Shown: in pieces, positions 18,270-26,357 of the stretch | Layout of the letters: each line of letters starts with the position of its first letter | Numbering within the stretch: the stretch's first letter is position 1 | Source of the DNA: Porphyromonas sp. COT-239 OH1446 | GTDB taxonomy: Bacteria > Bacteroidota > Bacteroidia > Bacteroidales > Porphyromonadaceae | Length of the DNA: 64,000 nt | NCBI RefSeq assembly: GCF_000768875.1 | Contig: NZ_JRAO01000005.1 | Coordinates: 1 to 64,000 of the forward strand | Direction of reading: 5' to 3' | Translations under genes and position numbers: made by a program | Notes under the pieces: generated by a model | Told to the model about the DNA's origin: nothing | Seen by the model: the letters and a program-made list of their open reading frames with translations, nothing else | Database searches by the model: none

Positions 18270-18300
18270 GCTTGTTGCGGTTCAAGATGCGATCCAGGGA

Positions 18301-18340
18301 GGAGGGTTAGCGGCACGGATCTTCGTGCTGCTGACCCTCC
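18301..18340. terminator. Bidirectional hairpin between winged-helix gene and histidine kinase
   Basis: 17-base arms (18301-18317, 18324-18340) around a six-base loop; the two non-Watson-Crick positions can form G-U pairs in RNA. It lies between convergent genes. No strong T-run, so confidence is moderate. Confidence 0.6.
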
Positions 18341-18374
18341 CCTTACAGCGAGCACAAGGGCGGTCTATGGCTGC

Positions 18375-19571
18375 TTAGTCTTCCCCGTCTAAGCGCATCT
18401 CGATGCGAAAGGTTGTCCCCACGCCCACCTCCGAACGCTTGACGTAGATCCGCCCCCTGTGGTAGTCCTCAACGATCCGACGAGCTAGGGACAATCCCAA
18501 ACCCCAACCTCGCTGACGAGTCGTGTAGCCAGGGTTGAAGATACTCTTGATCTTGCTTCGAGGGATGCCTCGCCCCGTGTCGGTGATGTCGATCAAGGCT
18601 TGTCTCCCCTTGGAGCGATAGGCTACTGTGATCGTGCCCTTGCCCTGCATGGCGTCCACGGCATTCTTGATCAGATTCTCGAAGACCCATGCCATGAGCG
18701 ACTCGTTGGCTGAGATGATGATCGGGTCGTCCTCCCTGGTCTCTACCTCGATGGCGACCTGAGATGAGATGCGAGGCTTCATATAGTTGATGGCTCGGCA
18801 GACAAGTCCCCCCAGCTCGATTGGGGCTAGCTTAGGGATCGAACCAACCTTCTGAAATCTATCAGCAATGGTTTCTAGACGGTTAATATCTTTGCTCATC
18901 TCGTGCACGATCATCGGGTCGATGTCGCTGCTGGCCAGTAGCTCTTTCCAGGCCATAAGCGAAGAGATGGGCGTCCCCAGTTGATGGGCAGTCTCTCTCG
19001 AGAGACCCTCCCACAGACGATTCTGATCCATGCGCTTGAGACTGATCAGGGCGACAATAGCAGCCGCTAGGATAAAGAGGAAGATCCCCTGCTGGATATA
19101 GGGCAAGAGCACCAAATAGCGCAGCACATTGCTGTCTGAGTAGTAGATATAGAGTGGCACTGGATACTCGACGAGGATCGGTGGATAGCCAGCCCTGAAC
19201 TCCTGTAGCTTGTCGTATAGGTAACGCTCGGGGTTGCGCCTGGGAATGTCGAGGTTGCGATAGTTGAGGATCTGTCCCTCTTGGCTGGTAACGATCATCG
19301 GGATCGTGGTATTGGACTCAAGCACGCGAGACAGATAGTTGAAGGTTTGCCCCATATCGGGTGTATTGATGGCCTGAGTGGCGAAGGCCCAGATCTCCAG
19401 CTTACGTCGCTCCTCCTCGGCCATCTTACTGATCAAGCGGTCTGAGACCAGCAGCGAGATCACCGCTAGGGCGACCGAGATGGTGATCAGCCCCATGCGT
19501 ACATAGCTATGCTTGTTGATCCAAATGCCACTGTTGAGTAGCATTCGTTTGATGCGAAATGTCTTGTCCAT
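18375..19571 (-). CDS. Sensor histidine kinase (orphan)
   Basis: A 398-residue membrane kinase. Two transmembrane segments (about 25-45 and 155-177) enclose a periplasmic sensor region of about 110 residues. The H-box is SRETAHQLGTPISSL with His196, a variant in which Gln-Leu-Gly-Thr-Pro follows the histidine. The ATPase domain has ENLIKNAVDAM (N), DTGRGIP (G1) and GWGLGLSLARRIVEDY (G2). No response regulator gene adjoins it, so its partner is elsewhere. Start ATG 19571 follows a -7 box at 19618-19625. Confidence 0.92.
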   Translation of the reverse strand: MDKTFRIKRMLLNSGIWINKHSYVRMGLITISVALAVISLLVSDRLISKMAEEERRKLEIWAFATQAINTPDMGQTFNYLSRVLESNTTIPMIVTSQEGQILNYRNLDIPRRNPERYLYDKLQEFRAGYPPILVEYPVPLYIYYSDSNVLRYLVLLPYIQQGIFLFILAAAIVALISLKRMDQNRLWEGLSRETAHQLGTPISSLMAWKELLASSDIDPMIVHEMSKDINRLETIADRFQKVGSIPKLAPIELGGLVCRAINYMKPRISSQVAIEVETREDDPIIISANESLMAWVFENLIKNAVDAMQGKGTITVAYRSKGRQALIDITDTGRGIPRSKIKSIFNPGYTTRQRGWGLGLSLARRIVEDYHRGRIYVKRSEVGVGTTFRIEMRLDGED

Positions 19572-19617
19572 ACATTATTTGTCTCTAGTAGACTATTCCC
19601 TGCTGAGGAGGTCGAGG

Positions 19618-19625
19618 CAAAGATA
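19618..19625 (-). promoter_or_regulatory. -7 promoter box (TATCTTTG) for histidine kinase
   Basis: Exact minus-strand TAnnTTTG, 46 bases upstream of the kinase ATG. The rest of the gap to 19775 has no gene; it contains a CTCTCCC/GGAGAG hairpin near 19685-19705. Confidence 0.65.
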
Positions 19626-19775
19626 GCAAAGAGCAGCGAGGCTCCGCTCCCCGCCGCCCTTCTTTGTATGGCTTCCGACTCGGATTCTCTCCCGAGGGAG
19701 AGGTGTCTTCAAAATCGAAGTCAAGAGCAATTTCATACAAAAATGTAAGTGTAGATGTAGTTGCGAGGATTTTAT

Positions 19776-19783
19776 TATCTTTG
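19776..19783 (+). promoter_or_regulatory. -7 promoter box (TATCTTTG) for SPOR lipoprotein operon
   Basis: Exact TAnnTTTG, 64 bases before the SPOR gene. A TGACTGAGTAGTCA palindrome-like stretch lies just downstream at about 19791-19804. Confidence 0.65.
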
Positions 19784-19847
19784 CCAAAACTGACTGAGTA
19801 GTCAGTTTAGAGTAGAGCTTAGAGATAAACTATTATAAGTCATAGTT

Positions 19848-20345
19848 ATGAAGAAAATTGCAATTGCCTGTACAGCACTTGTGCTGGTTATTGGCCTGGG
19901 CTCATGTAAGCCTAAGAAGAGTGCTTATCGTATGGCATACGAGCAGGCCAAGCAACGTGAGATTGCCTCTCAGCCCGAACCCTCTAACACAATCGAATAC
20001 GAAGAGCCTGAGACGAAGCCCGCCGAAGTCGCCCCTGTCAATAAGATCGTTGTACGCAAGGAGAAGGTCTCTGCTCTCGATGGCGATTCACTCAAGCTCT
20101 TTAGTGTGGTCATCGGTAGCTTCCAGAACCCCACCAACGCTCGAGCCCTCAAGGAACGCATGGTCGCCCAGGGGTATAAGGCCGTCTTGGCTATGAACGA
20201 GCTCGGGATGGTGCGAGTGATCATCGCCTCATTCGAGACCAAAGAGGAGGCTGCAGCCAGCCGTGATGCAGTCAAGGATCGTTTCGCTCCCAACTTCAAG
20301 GACGCCTGGATCCTCGAGACCATGCTTCAGGATACGACTATCTAG
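19848..20345 (+). CDS. SPOR-domain lipoprotein
   Basis: A 165-residue predicted lipoprotein: signal peptide MKKIAIACTALVLVIGLGSC with Cys20 as lipidation site. A Lys/Glu/Pro-rich linker leads to a C-terminal SPOR-like domain (LFSVVIGSFQNPTNARALKERM ... VRVIIASFETKEEAAASRD in pieces), which in other proteins binds glycan strands stripped of stem peptides at the septum. It lies nine bases before murB. The context of murB here and divIC elsewhere in the window suits a cell-wall or division role, though no substrate is shown. Confidence 0.85.
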   Translation: MKKIAIACTALVLVIGLGSCKPKKSAYRMAYEQAKQREIASQPEPSNTIEYEEPETKPAEVAPVNKIVVRKEKVSALDGDSLKLFSVVIGSFQNPTNARALKERMVAQGYKAVLAMNELGMVRVIIASFETKEEAAASRDAVKDRFAPNFKDAWILETMLQDTTI

Positions 20346-20354
20346 CGAGTGGGT

Positions 20355-21371
20355 ATGAAGATAGAGAAAGAAGTTTCTCTGACCCCCTACAACACTTTTG
20401 GCATAGATGCACAGGCTGACTGGCTGATCTCATACGACAGTATAGAGGATCTGAAGACCCTAGTCAGGGATGAATACTTTCAGCAGTGCCGCTACCTACA
20501 CATTGGCGAGGGGAGTAACTTACTCTTCCTCGCCAATTTTCATGGTATTGTCTTGCGCTCCGAGATCAAGCATGTATCTCTTGTGAGCCAGGACGAGACT
20601 TCTGTGCTACTCTCCGTAGGGGCAGGGATGATATGGGACGACCTGGTAGCTTACTGTGTCGAGCACTCCTGGTATGGGCTGGAGAACCTCTCTCTGATCC
20701 CCGGACAGGTTGGCTCTGCTGCGATCCAAAATATCGGAGCCTATGGCGTCGAGGTCGAGCAGTTCATTCGTCGTGTACATACGCTCCATCGCCGTACGGG
20801 CGAGGTTCGCCATTGGGAGCGAGAGGAGTGCGACTATAGCTATCGCCATAGTATTTTCAAGCAGCCCGAGCAGGCAGACTGGATCATTACCCATGTTGAG
20901 TTGGAACTGAGCAAACAACCCATCCTCCACCTCGACTACGCAGACCTAGCACAGCGATTTGCCTCAGAGGACTGTGCCCCCAGTCTAGAGGCTGTGCGAG
21001 AGGCCGTCATAACCATTCGCCGCAGCAAGCTCCCTGATCCCAAGGAGCTAGGCAATGCAGGTAGCTTCTTCATGAACCCTGTCGTCCCCGCATCTGTAGC
21101 CGAGGCCTTGGCACAGCAATACGAACGCATGCCCCAGTACCCTCAGGGAGAGGGAAGGGTGAAGCTCTCGGCGGGTTGGCTGATCGACCAATGTGGTCTC
21201 AAGGGTTATACCGAAGGGCCTGCTGGGGTCTATACCCATCAAGCCTTGGTGCTGATCAATCATGGAGGGGCAACGGGGACTGATATTGCTCGCCTGGCCG
21301 AGCGAGTACAGCAAGCAGTGCAGGAGAAGTTTGGCGTTGAGCTTCGTCCCGAGGTACGTTACATCAGTTAA
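20355..21371 (+). CDS. murB: UDP-N-acetylenolpyruvoylglucosamine reductase
   Basis: A 338-residue flavoprotein that reduces UDP-GlcNAc-enolpyruvate to UDP-MurNAc in the cytoplasm. Type I MurB features are seen: N-terminal SLTPYNTFGIDA, FAD-binding IGEGSNLLF, SLIPGQVGSAAIQNIGAYG, the catalytic-serine segment GNAGSFFMNPVV, and C-terminal LRPEVRYIS with the late glutamate. ATG 20355 was chosen; a GTG two codons upstream is possible. It sits between the SPOR lipoprotein and the MBL-LipB fusion, with nine-base gaps on both sides, so one operon is likely. Confidence 0.95.
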   Translation: MKIEKEVSLTPYNTFGIDAQADWLISYDSIEDLKTLVRDEYFQQCRYLHIGEGSNLLFLANFHGIVLRSEIKHVSLVSQDETSVLLSVGAGMIWDDLVAYCVEHSWYGLENLSLIPGQVGSAAIQNIGAYGVEVEQFIRRVHTLHRRTGEVRHWEREECDYSYRHSIFKQPEQADWIITHVELELSKQPILHLDYADLAQRFASEDCAPSLEAVREAVITIRRSKLPDPKELGNAGSFFMNPVVPASVAEALAQQYERMPQYPQGEGRVKLSAGWLIDQCGLKGYTEGPAGVYTHQALVLINHGGATGTDIARLAERVQQAVQEKFGVELRPEVRYIS

Positions 21372-21380
21372 ACCATCAAG

Positions 21381-22880
21381 ATGAAGCTCATTATCCTAGG
21401 CTCAGGGACGAGCACCGGAGTGCCTGAGGTCGGCTGCCTCTGTAATGCCTGTCGCAGCACCGACGAGCGAGATCGTCGCCTGCGTGCCTCTGCTCTCCTA
21501 ATCACCGACGAGGGCAAGCGTATCCTTATCGACTGCGGGCCAGACTTTCGCCAGCAAGCCCTACGCTACGGCATTGATCACCTTGATGGCATCATCATTA
21601 CCCACGAGCACTACGACCACATTGCAGGGCTGGACGATTTGCGTACCATCTGCTGGCGAGAGAGCCTGCCTATCTATGCTCAGGCTCGAGTGCTGGACGC
21701 TATTCGCCATCGGCTGCACTATGTCTTTGGGGCACACCCATACCCTGGTTCGCCCCGGCTAGAGCTCTTCGAGATACAGCCAGATCGCCCCTTCGAGCTC
21801 TGTGGCCTTGAGATAACCCCCTTTGAGGTGATGCATGGCCGTCTACCGATCTTAGGTTTTAGGATGGGGAGCTTGGCTTATATTACCGACCTCAAGTCTC
21901 TGCCCGAAGCCTCTCGCCCCTATATCTCGGGGCTTGACCTCCTCGTTGTTAATGCGCTGAGGCAGAAGAAGCCTCACCCCTCTCACCAGTCAATCGATGA
22001 TGTCCTCGAGCTGCTCGAGGGGCTGGAGCATCGCCCTCGTCTGAGCTTGCTGACCCATCTATCGCACCATGCCCCTGTGCACCGCCTGATGGAGGCCACA
22101 CTGCCCCAGGATGTACGCCCTGCCTATGATGGGCTATCCATCGAACTCTCTCATGCACCCCAAACCTTTCGTCTAGAGAGCTATCGACCCACAACGCTTC
22201 GTCTAGAGTGTCGAGACTGTGGGTACATCGCCTATTCGGAGGCTTATGAGTTGCAGCATCGGCTCTTCGACAGTATCCTCGATTGTAAGCGAAGAGCCGA
22301 GGAGACGGAGAGCTATCTTTTGCTCTGTGAGCACAACCCCGTCTTCACCTTTGGCAAGCATGCAGATCGGGCGAATATGTTGATGGACGAAGATTTCCTG
22401 CGCTCGCATGGCTATGAGTGGTATAGTATCGAGCGTGGAGGGGATGTTACCTATCATGGCCCTGGACAGATTACGGGCTATCCGATCCTAGATCTAGAAG
22501 CCTTTGGCCTTGGGCTAAGGGCCTACATCGAGCTCTTGGAGGAGGCAATCATCGAGCTGCTTGCCCTCTATGATATTCGAGGAGAGCGTAGGAGTGATGC
22601 CACGGGTGTATGGCTCGATGCTACAGAGCCTTGCTCGGCCCGTAAGATCTGTGCCATTGGGGTGCGTAGCAGCAGGTATGTTACCATGCACGGCTTTGCC
22701 TTGAATGTGAATAATGACCTTGCTCCCTTTAGGCTCATCAACCCTTGTGGCTTCGTCGATGGTCAGGTCAGCTCCATTGCTCAAGAGAAGGGGGAGGAGG
22801 TAGACATCACCGTCGTCAAGCATCAGCTCTCAGCGATCATTGTCCGAAGGCTTCGGGAGCGTCTCGAGGCTTTCAAGTAG
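21381..22880 (+). CDS. lipB: Fusion protein: MBL-fold hydrolase + octanoyltransferase LipB
   Basis: One uninterrupted 499-residue frame joins two enzymes. Residues 1-256 are a PhnP-like metallo-beta-lactamase-fold hydrolase with a Cys-rich start (GCLCNAC), the metal motif THEHYDHIAGLDD (His75, His77, Asp79, His80), and a later MHGRLPILGFR. Residues about 268-499 are LipB, which moves octanoyl groups from acyl carrier protein to lipoyl domains: RGGDVTYHGPGQ (352-363), Lys422 in RKICAIGVR, and Cys456 in NPCGFVDGQVSSI. No start codon with a ribosome site is evident at the junction. Lipoyl synthase was not seen nearby. LipB activity is well supported; the MBL substrate is unknown. Confidence 0.92.
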   Translation: MKLIILGSGTSTGVPEVGCLCNACRSTDERDRRLRASALLITDEGKRILIDCGPDFRQQALRYGIDHLDGIIITHEHYDHIAGLDDLRTICWRESLPIYAQARVLDAIRHRLHYVFGAHPYPGSPRLELFEIQPDRPFELCGLEITPFEVMHGRLPILGFRMGSLAYITDLKSLPEASRPYISGLDLLVVNALRQKKPHPSHQSIDDVLELLEGLEHRPRLSLLTHLSHHAPVHRLMEATLPQDVRPAYDGLSIELSHAPQTFRLESYRPTTLRLECRDCGYIAYSEAYELQHRLFDSILDCKRRAEETESYLLLCEHNPVFTFGKHADRANMLMDEDFLRSHGYEWYSIERGGDVTYHGPGQITGYPILDLEAFGLGLRAYIELLEEAIIELLALYDIRGERRSDATGVWLDATEPCSARKICAIGVRSSRYVTMHGFALNVNNDLAPFRLINPCGFVDGQVSSIAQEKGEEVDITVVKHQLSAIIVRRLRERLEAFK

Positions 22881-22945
22881 CTAGTTCTAGACGATGTCTA
22901 GTTGGCCACTACCTATTTACAGAATAACTTAAAATACCTAACAAT

Positions 22946-23554
22946 ATGGTAACAGAAGGATTAACTCTCACAACACCCTCGCTGCTCTTCTCAGCGATCT
23001 CGCTCATCTTACTTGCCTATACCAATCGCTTCCTCTCCTACGCCTCTGTAGTGCGCAACCTGAAGGAGAAGTACGAGAGCAACCCTCAGAGCGATCCTAC
23101 TTCGCTGGCGCAAATTCAGAATTTTGTCAAGCGTCTACAGCTCATCCGTGCGATGCAGATCCTAGGGGCTGGGAGCTTGCTTTTTTGCTTGACGTCGATG
23201 TTTTTCATCTACATCCGTCAGATGCAGCTTGCCGACTGGATCTTCGGTGCGGGGATGATCATGCTGGCGGCCTCTCTTGTACTTTGCATCTGGGAGATAC
23301 AGATCTCTGTCGAAGCCCTGAGGCTGCATCTGATCACCATCAAGCAGCGTAACAAGCAGAGCCTCTCTCGTAAGTCGGAGGAGGTTAAGCCCAGCGAGAC
23401 CGAGCGGGTGCATCGCCCCAGGCGTCGCTCTCAGCGTCCACGCCCCGAACGTAAGGAGGAGCAAGTGAGCAAGAAGGATAAGGCTGATACACAAGACAAG
23501 CCCGAGCCTAAGACGCCTAAGTTGCGCTCCGCTAAGCCTGCCGATGCCGACTAA
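22946..23554 (+). CDS. DUF2721-like membrane protein with charged tail
   Basis: A 202-residue protein. An N-terminal segment (PSLLFSAISLILLAYTNRF), then two further hydrophobic segments (MQILGAGSLLFCLTSMFFIYI and WIFGAGMIMLAASLVLCIW) fit the DUF2721 family of small membrane proteins of unknown function. The last ~65 residues are very rich in Lys, Arg, Glu and Pro and are probably disordered in the cytoplasm. It starts 65 bases after the MBL-LipB gene and 46 bases before the GIN-domain gene; the operon boundary is unclear. Confidence 0.78.
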   Translation: MVTEGLTLTTPSLLFSAISLILLAYTNRFLSYASVVRNLKEKYESNPQSDPTSLAQIQNFVKRLQLIRAMQILGAGSLLFCLTSMFFIYIRQMQLADWIFGAGMIMLAASLVLCIWEIQISVEALRLHLITIKQRNKQSLSRKSEEVKPSETERVHRPRRRSQRPRPERKEEQVSKKDKADTQDKPEPKTPKLRSAKPADAD

Positions 23555-23600
23555 CCGATAGTCATCTTTGGACATTCAATAACATTAACAACACAGCAGT

Positions 23601-24479
23601 ATGAAGTCTACCATTGTAAAGGCTCTCTGTAGCATTTCTCTTCTCACTTTGGTTGTCCTAGGCGTAGGCAATCTCTCTCTGTTAGCCCATTCTAGGCAGA
23701 AGAAGGCTCTCCCAGAGAGCATGCGTATCGAGCTCTCTAGGGAGATCCGAGAGCTATTTGTTACCTCTGCCCTCGAGGTGCACCTGCATCAGGGAGATGA
23801 ACCCTATATGGAGGTTCGGGCGAGTGATCCAGAGACGCTGGATCTCTTCGCCTACACTCATCAAGACAAGCGTCTCAAGCTATCTCGTAAGAAGAAGAGC
23901 TCTCGCCTACGCAGCAGAGAGATCCAAGTGCACCTCTACCTGCCCAACCTCGAGCGGCTCAGCCTCGCAGGGGCAAGCATGATGCAGTCGGATCTGCCGA
24001 TCGAGGCGGAGCGGTTCGAGCTCGAGGTGTCGGGGGCAAGCCGCTTGAATGACTTGATAGGCAATGCCCGTCAGTTTGTTGCTAGGATCTCGGGGGCTTC
24101 TATCGTCAAGGGTTCGATGCGAGGCGAGAGGGCAGATATTAATATCTCTGGGGCAAGCCGCTCCACCCTGTGGCTAGGGGCTAAGCATAGTCTCTCGCTC
24201 GGGATGTCGGGGGCAAGCCGATGCGCTCTGAGTGGCGAGGTCGAGATGCTTGACCTTGAGGTCTCGGGGGCTAGTCAGTTCGGAGTCAATACGGATATGA
24301 AGCTGTCTGCCCGTCGGGCAAGCATCTCTGGATCGGGGGCTTCGAGGATCTCGGTAGAGGTTACCGAGGAGGTGCTCTCGATCGATCTGTCGGGGGCAAC
24401 TCGTCTCTACCTCAAGGGTTCGGCCCAGCGCATGGGTAAGATCTCCATCCGAGGAGCTTGTCGCCTGAGTAACGAGTAG
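23601..24479 (+). CDS. DUF2807 'head GIN' domain protein
   Basis: A 292-residue predicted exported protein: signal segment at 1-30, then a repetitive beta-rich body. The motif SGAS or a close form (AGAS, SGAT, RGAC) recurs roughly every 20-25 residues, eight or more times, as in DUF2807 ('head GIN') proteins of Bacteroidetes predicted to fold as a right-handed beta-helix. Residues around 88-108 form a basic patch (KRLKLSRKKKSSRLRSRE). Surface or periplasmic location is likely; function is unknown. A hairpin follows the gene. Confidence 0.85.
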   Translation: MKSTIVKALCSISLLTLVVLGVGNLSLLAHSRQKKALPESMRIELSREIRELFVTSALEVHLHQGDEPYMEVRASDPETLDLFAYTHQDKRLKLSRKKKSSRLRSREIQVHLYLPNLERLSLAGASMMQSDLPIEAERFELEVSGASRLNDLIGNARQFVARISGASIVKGSMRGERADINISGASRSTLWLGAKHSLSLGMSGASRCALSGEVEMLDLEVSGASQFGVNTDMKLSARRASISGSGASRISVEVTEEVLSIDLSGATRLYLKGSAQRMGKISIRGACRLSNE

Positions 24480-24513
24480 ATCTATGGCCCGAGGGCCTGC
24501 AGTGGATACCTAT

Positions 24514-24560
24514 CGAGGGTGCGAGAGCGTAAGAGCTCTGTCGCACCCTCGCTCTATTTG
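24514..24560 (+). terminator. Terminator after GIN-domain gene
   Basis: Perfect 11-bp stem (CGAGGGTGCGA at 24514-24524 with 24541-24551), inner hairpin-capable loop, then CTCTATTTG. It separates this gene from the sulfatase maturase promoter. Confidence 0.65.
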
Positions 24561-24572
24561 GCTGCGCTTCGC

Positions 24573-24580
24573 TATCTTTG
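24573..24580 (+). promoter_or_regulatory. -7 promoter box (TATCTTTG) for sulfatase maturase
   Basis: Exact TAnnTTTG, 24 bases before ATG 24605. It lies at the upstream in-frame start (24578), so transcripts would begin after it; this favours 24605 as the true start. Confidence 0.75.
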
Positions 24581-24604
24581 GCTCGGTTTATCAAGGTGTC
24601 ATCC

Positions 24605-25897
24605 ATGGATCAAGATACAATACTGCTGGGGGAGAAGCGTCCCTTCCACATCATGGCCAAGGCCGCAGGGGCTGAGTGCAACATGCGCTGCGACTACTGC
24701 TACTACCTCGAGAAGGACAAGCTCTATCGTCCGAGCAAAGGGCCTCGCCAGCCCTCGCCTCGTCTGAGTGATGAGCTGCTTGAGCTCTACATCCGTCAGT
24801 ACATCGAGGCTCAGCCCAGGCAAGCCCCTGTGGTCTTCACCTGGCATGGAGGCGAGGCTCTGATACGTCCGAGGAGCTTCTACCAGCGGGCTCTAGAGCT
24901 GCAGCAGCGGTACGGGCAGGGACGTCGGATAGAGAATACGCTACAGACTAATGGCCTATTGGTCAATGAGGACTGGTGTCGCTTCTTCCGAGATCATGAC
25001 TTCCTCATTGGCCTCTCGCTCGATGGTTACCAGGAGCAGCACGATGCCTATAGGCGTACGGTGGGTGGGCTGCCTACCTTTGAGCGAGTCATGCGGGCGG
25101 TCGATCTGATGCAGCGATTGGGCGTGGAGTTTAACATCCTCTCCACGGTCAATACGCACAATGCTGACGATCCCGAGGGTTACTACCGCTTCATGAAGGG
25201 GATCGGGGTACGCTATATCCAGTTCACCCCGATTGTTGAGCGCATCGATGAGAGCTGTGCGCGCAAGGCCAACTTCGTCGAAGCTCCCTACATCCACGCC
25301 TCGGCCGAGAGCCGAGAGATGAATGGCCTCGAGCGGGTACGCCTAGCCCCGTATAGCATCACGCCAGAGCAGTGGGGGAGCTTCACCACGGGGGTCTTCG
25401 ACGAATGGATTCGAGAGGATGTGGGCGAAGTCTTCGTGCAGCTCTTCGACTCGACCCTTGCGGGGTGGATGGGTGTAGAGCCTGGGGTCTGTACCCTGGG
25501 CAAGGTCTGCGGTCATGCTGGGGTGATGGAGCACAATGGAGATGTCTATAGCTGCGACCACTATGTGTATCCCCGCTATTTGCTGGGCAATATTCGTCAG
25601 AGAAGCCTCTCGGAGATGATGAATAGCTCGGAGCAGTACCGCTTCGGCCGTGCCAAGCTCGAGGGGTTGACGAAGCAGTGCCTGGAGTGCGAATACCTCT
25701 TCGCCTGTAATGGCGAATGTCCCAAAAATCGCTTCGCACAGAGCTCGGATGGCGAATGGGGACACAACTATCTCTGCTCGGGCTACTATCGTTTTTGGTC
25801 TCATGTAGCCCCCTACATGGACTATATGAAGCAATGTTTGCTACAGGGTCTGCCTGCATCCCAGGTCATGCGGGCTCATATCTCGAGGGACCAATAG
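24605..25897 (+). CDS. Anaerobic sulfatase-maturating radical SAM enzyme
   Basis: A 430-residue radical SAM/SPASM protein predicted to convert the active-site Cys or Ser of sulfatases to formylglycine in the cytoplasm. The SAM-binding cluster motif is CNMRCDYCYY (Cys25, Cys29, Cys32). The family start PFHIMAKAAGAECN and YFTWHGGEAL-like segment (VVFTWHGGEALI) are present. The C-terminal SPASM cysteines include VCTLGKVCGHAG, YSCDHYVYP, CLECEYLFACNGECPKNRF and YLCSGYYRF, enough for two auxiliary clusters. No sulfatase gene lies in this window, so substrates are encoded elsewhere. Monocistronic, followed by the repeat-rich gap before uvrA. Confidence 0.92.
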   Translation: MDQDTILLGEKRPFHIMAKAAGAECNMRCDYCYYLEKDKLYRPSKGPRQPSPRLSDELLELYIRQYIEAQPRQAPVVFTWHGGEALIRPRSFYQRALELQQRYGQGRRIENTLQTNGLLVNEDWCRFFRDHDFLIGLSLDGYQEQHDAYRRTVGGLPTFERVMRAVDLMQRLGVEFNILSTVNTHNADDPEGYYRFMKGIGVRYIQFTPIVERIDESCARKANFVEAPYIHASAESREMNGLERVRLAPYSITPEQWGSFTTGVFDEWIREDVGEVFVQLFDSTLAGWMGVEPGVCTLGKVCGHAGVMEHNGDVYSCDHYVYPRYLLGNIRQRSLSEMMNSSEQYRFGRAKLEGLTKQCLECEYLFACNGECPKNRFAQSSDGEWGHNYLCSGYYRFWSHVAPYMDYMKQCLLQGLPASQVMRAHISRDQ

Positions 25898-25917
25898 GCC
25901 CTCGAGGCTGATCCTAC

Positions 25918-26070
25918 TGACCCCTCGATGGAAGGCCCGTCTAGGGGCTAGATCTAGGGGGCGATAGACCTACACTTGCGAAAGTAATAGGATCTCGATC
26001 GAGGCCTAGATAGGAGCTCAAGTGAGCTCCTATCTAGGCCTCACTTGCATCCCTATCTATATCTCACTTG
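25918..26070. repeat. Intergenic 23-bp-lattice repeat, cluster C, with 19-bp inverted repeat
   Basis: In the 460-base gap before uvrA, TAGG-type words occur at 25965 (TAGA), 25988 and 26011, spaced 23 bp; reverse-oriented CCTA words follow at 26029 and 26052, again 23 bp apart. Around the switch of orientation is a perfect 19-bp inverted repeat with a two-base centre, 26002-26041 (arms AGGCCTAGATAGGAGCTCA). No gene is visible here. Confidence 0.85.
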
Positions 26071-26163
26071 CCCTGCTTGTAGGGCTGATCTTCAGGGCCT
26101 GATAGCACTCAGAGAATGGGCCGATAGAGCTTCATCATGCGATCCCTATACGTCTTCGGAGTA

Positions 26164-26265
26164 AAACGTATACGTTTCACGGGCAAAACGTATACGTTTC
26201 GGGGCAAAAACGTATACGTTTCAGAGGCAAAACGTATACGTTTCGAGGGCAAAACGTATACGTTT
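26164..26265. repeat. Array of five AAACGTATACGTTT palindromes, 22-bp period
   Basis: Five identical perfect 14-bp palindromes start at 26164, 26186, 26208, 26230 and 26252, an exact 22-bp period. The eight-base spacers are similar (C-rich/G-rich then CA, e.g. CACGGGCA, CGAGGGCA). A worn copy (ATACGTCTTCGG) precedes at about 26149. The array ends 78 bases before the uvrA -7 box. Because 22 is not a multiple of 3, the short frames across it are not a plausible repeat protein. Confidence 0.95.
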
Positions 26266-26343
26266 CCGATACCAGGGGTATTCTGCCGCCTCATGCAGGG
26301 AAAATTAGACCTAGGGCTACGGACTAGTTTTGCACGGAATAAG

Positions 26344-26351
26344 TACCTTTG
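26344..26351 (+). promoter_or_regulatory. -7 promoter box (TACCTTTG) for uvrA
   Basis: Exact TAnnTTTG only six bases before the ATG at 26358, so the transcript should start at or next to the start codon. Confidence 0.75.
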
Positions 26352-26357
26352 CCCCCT

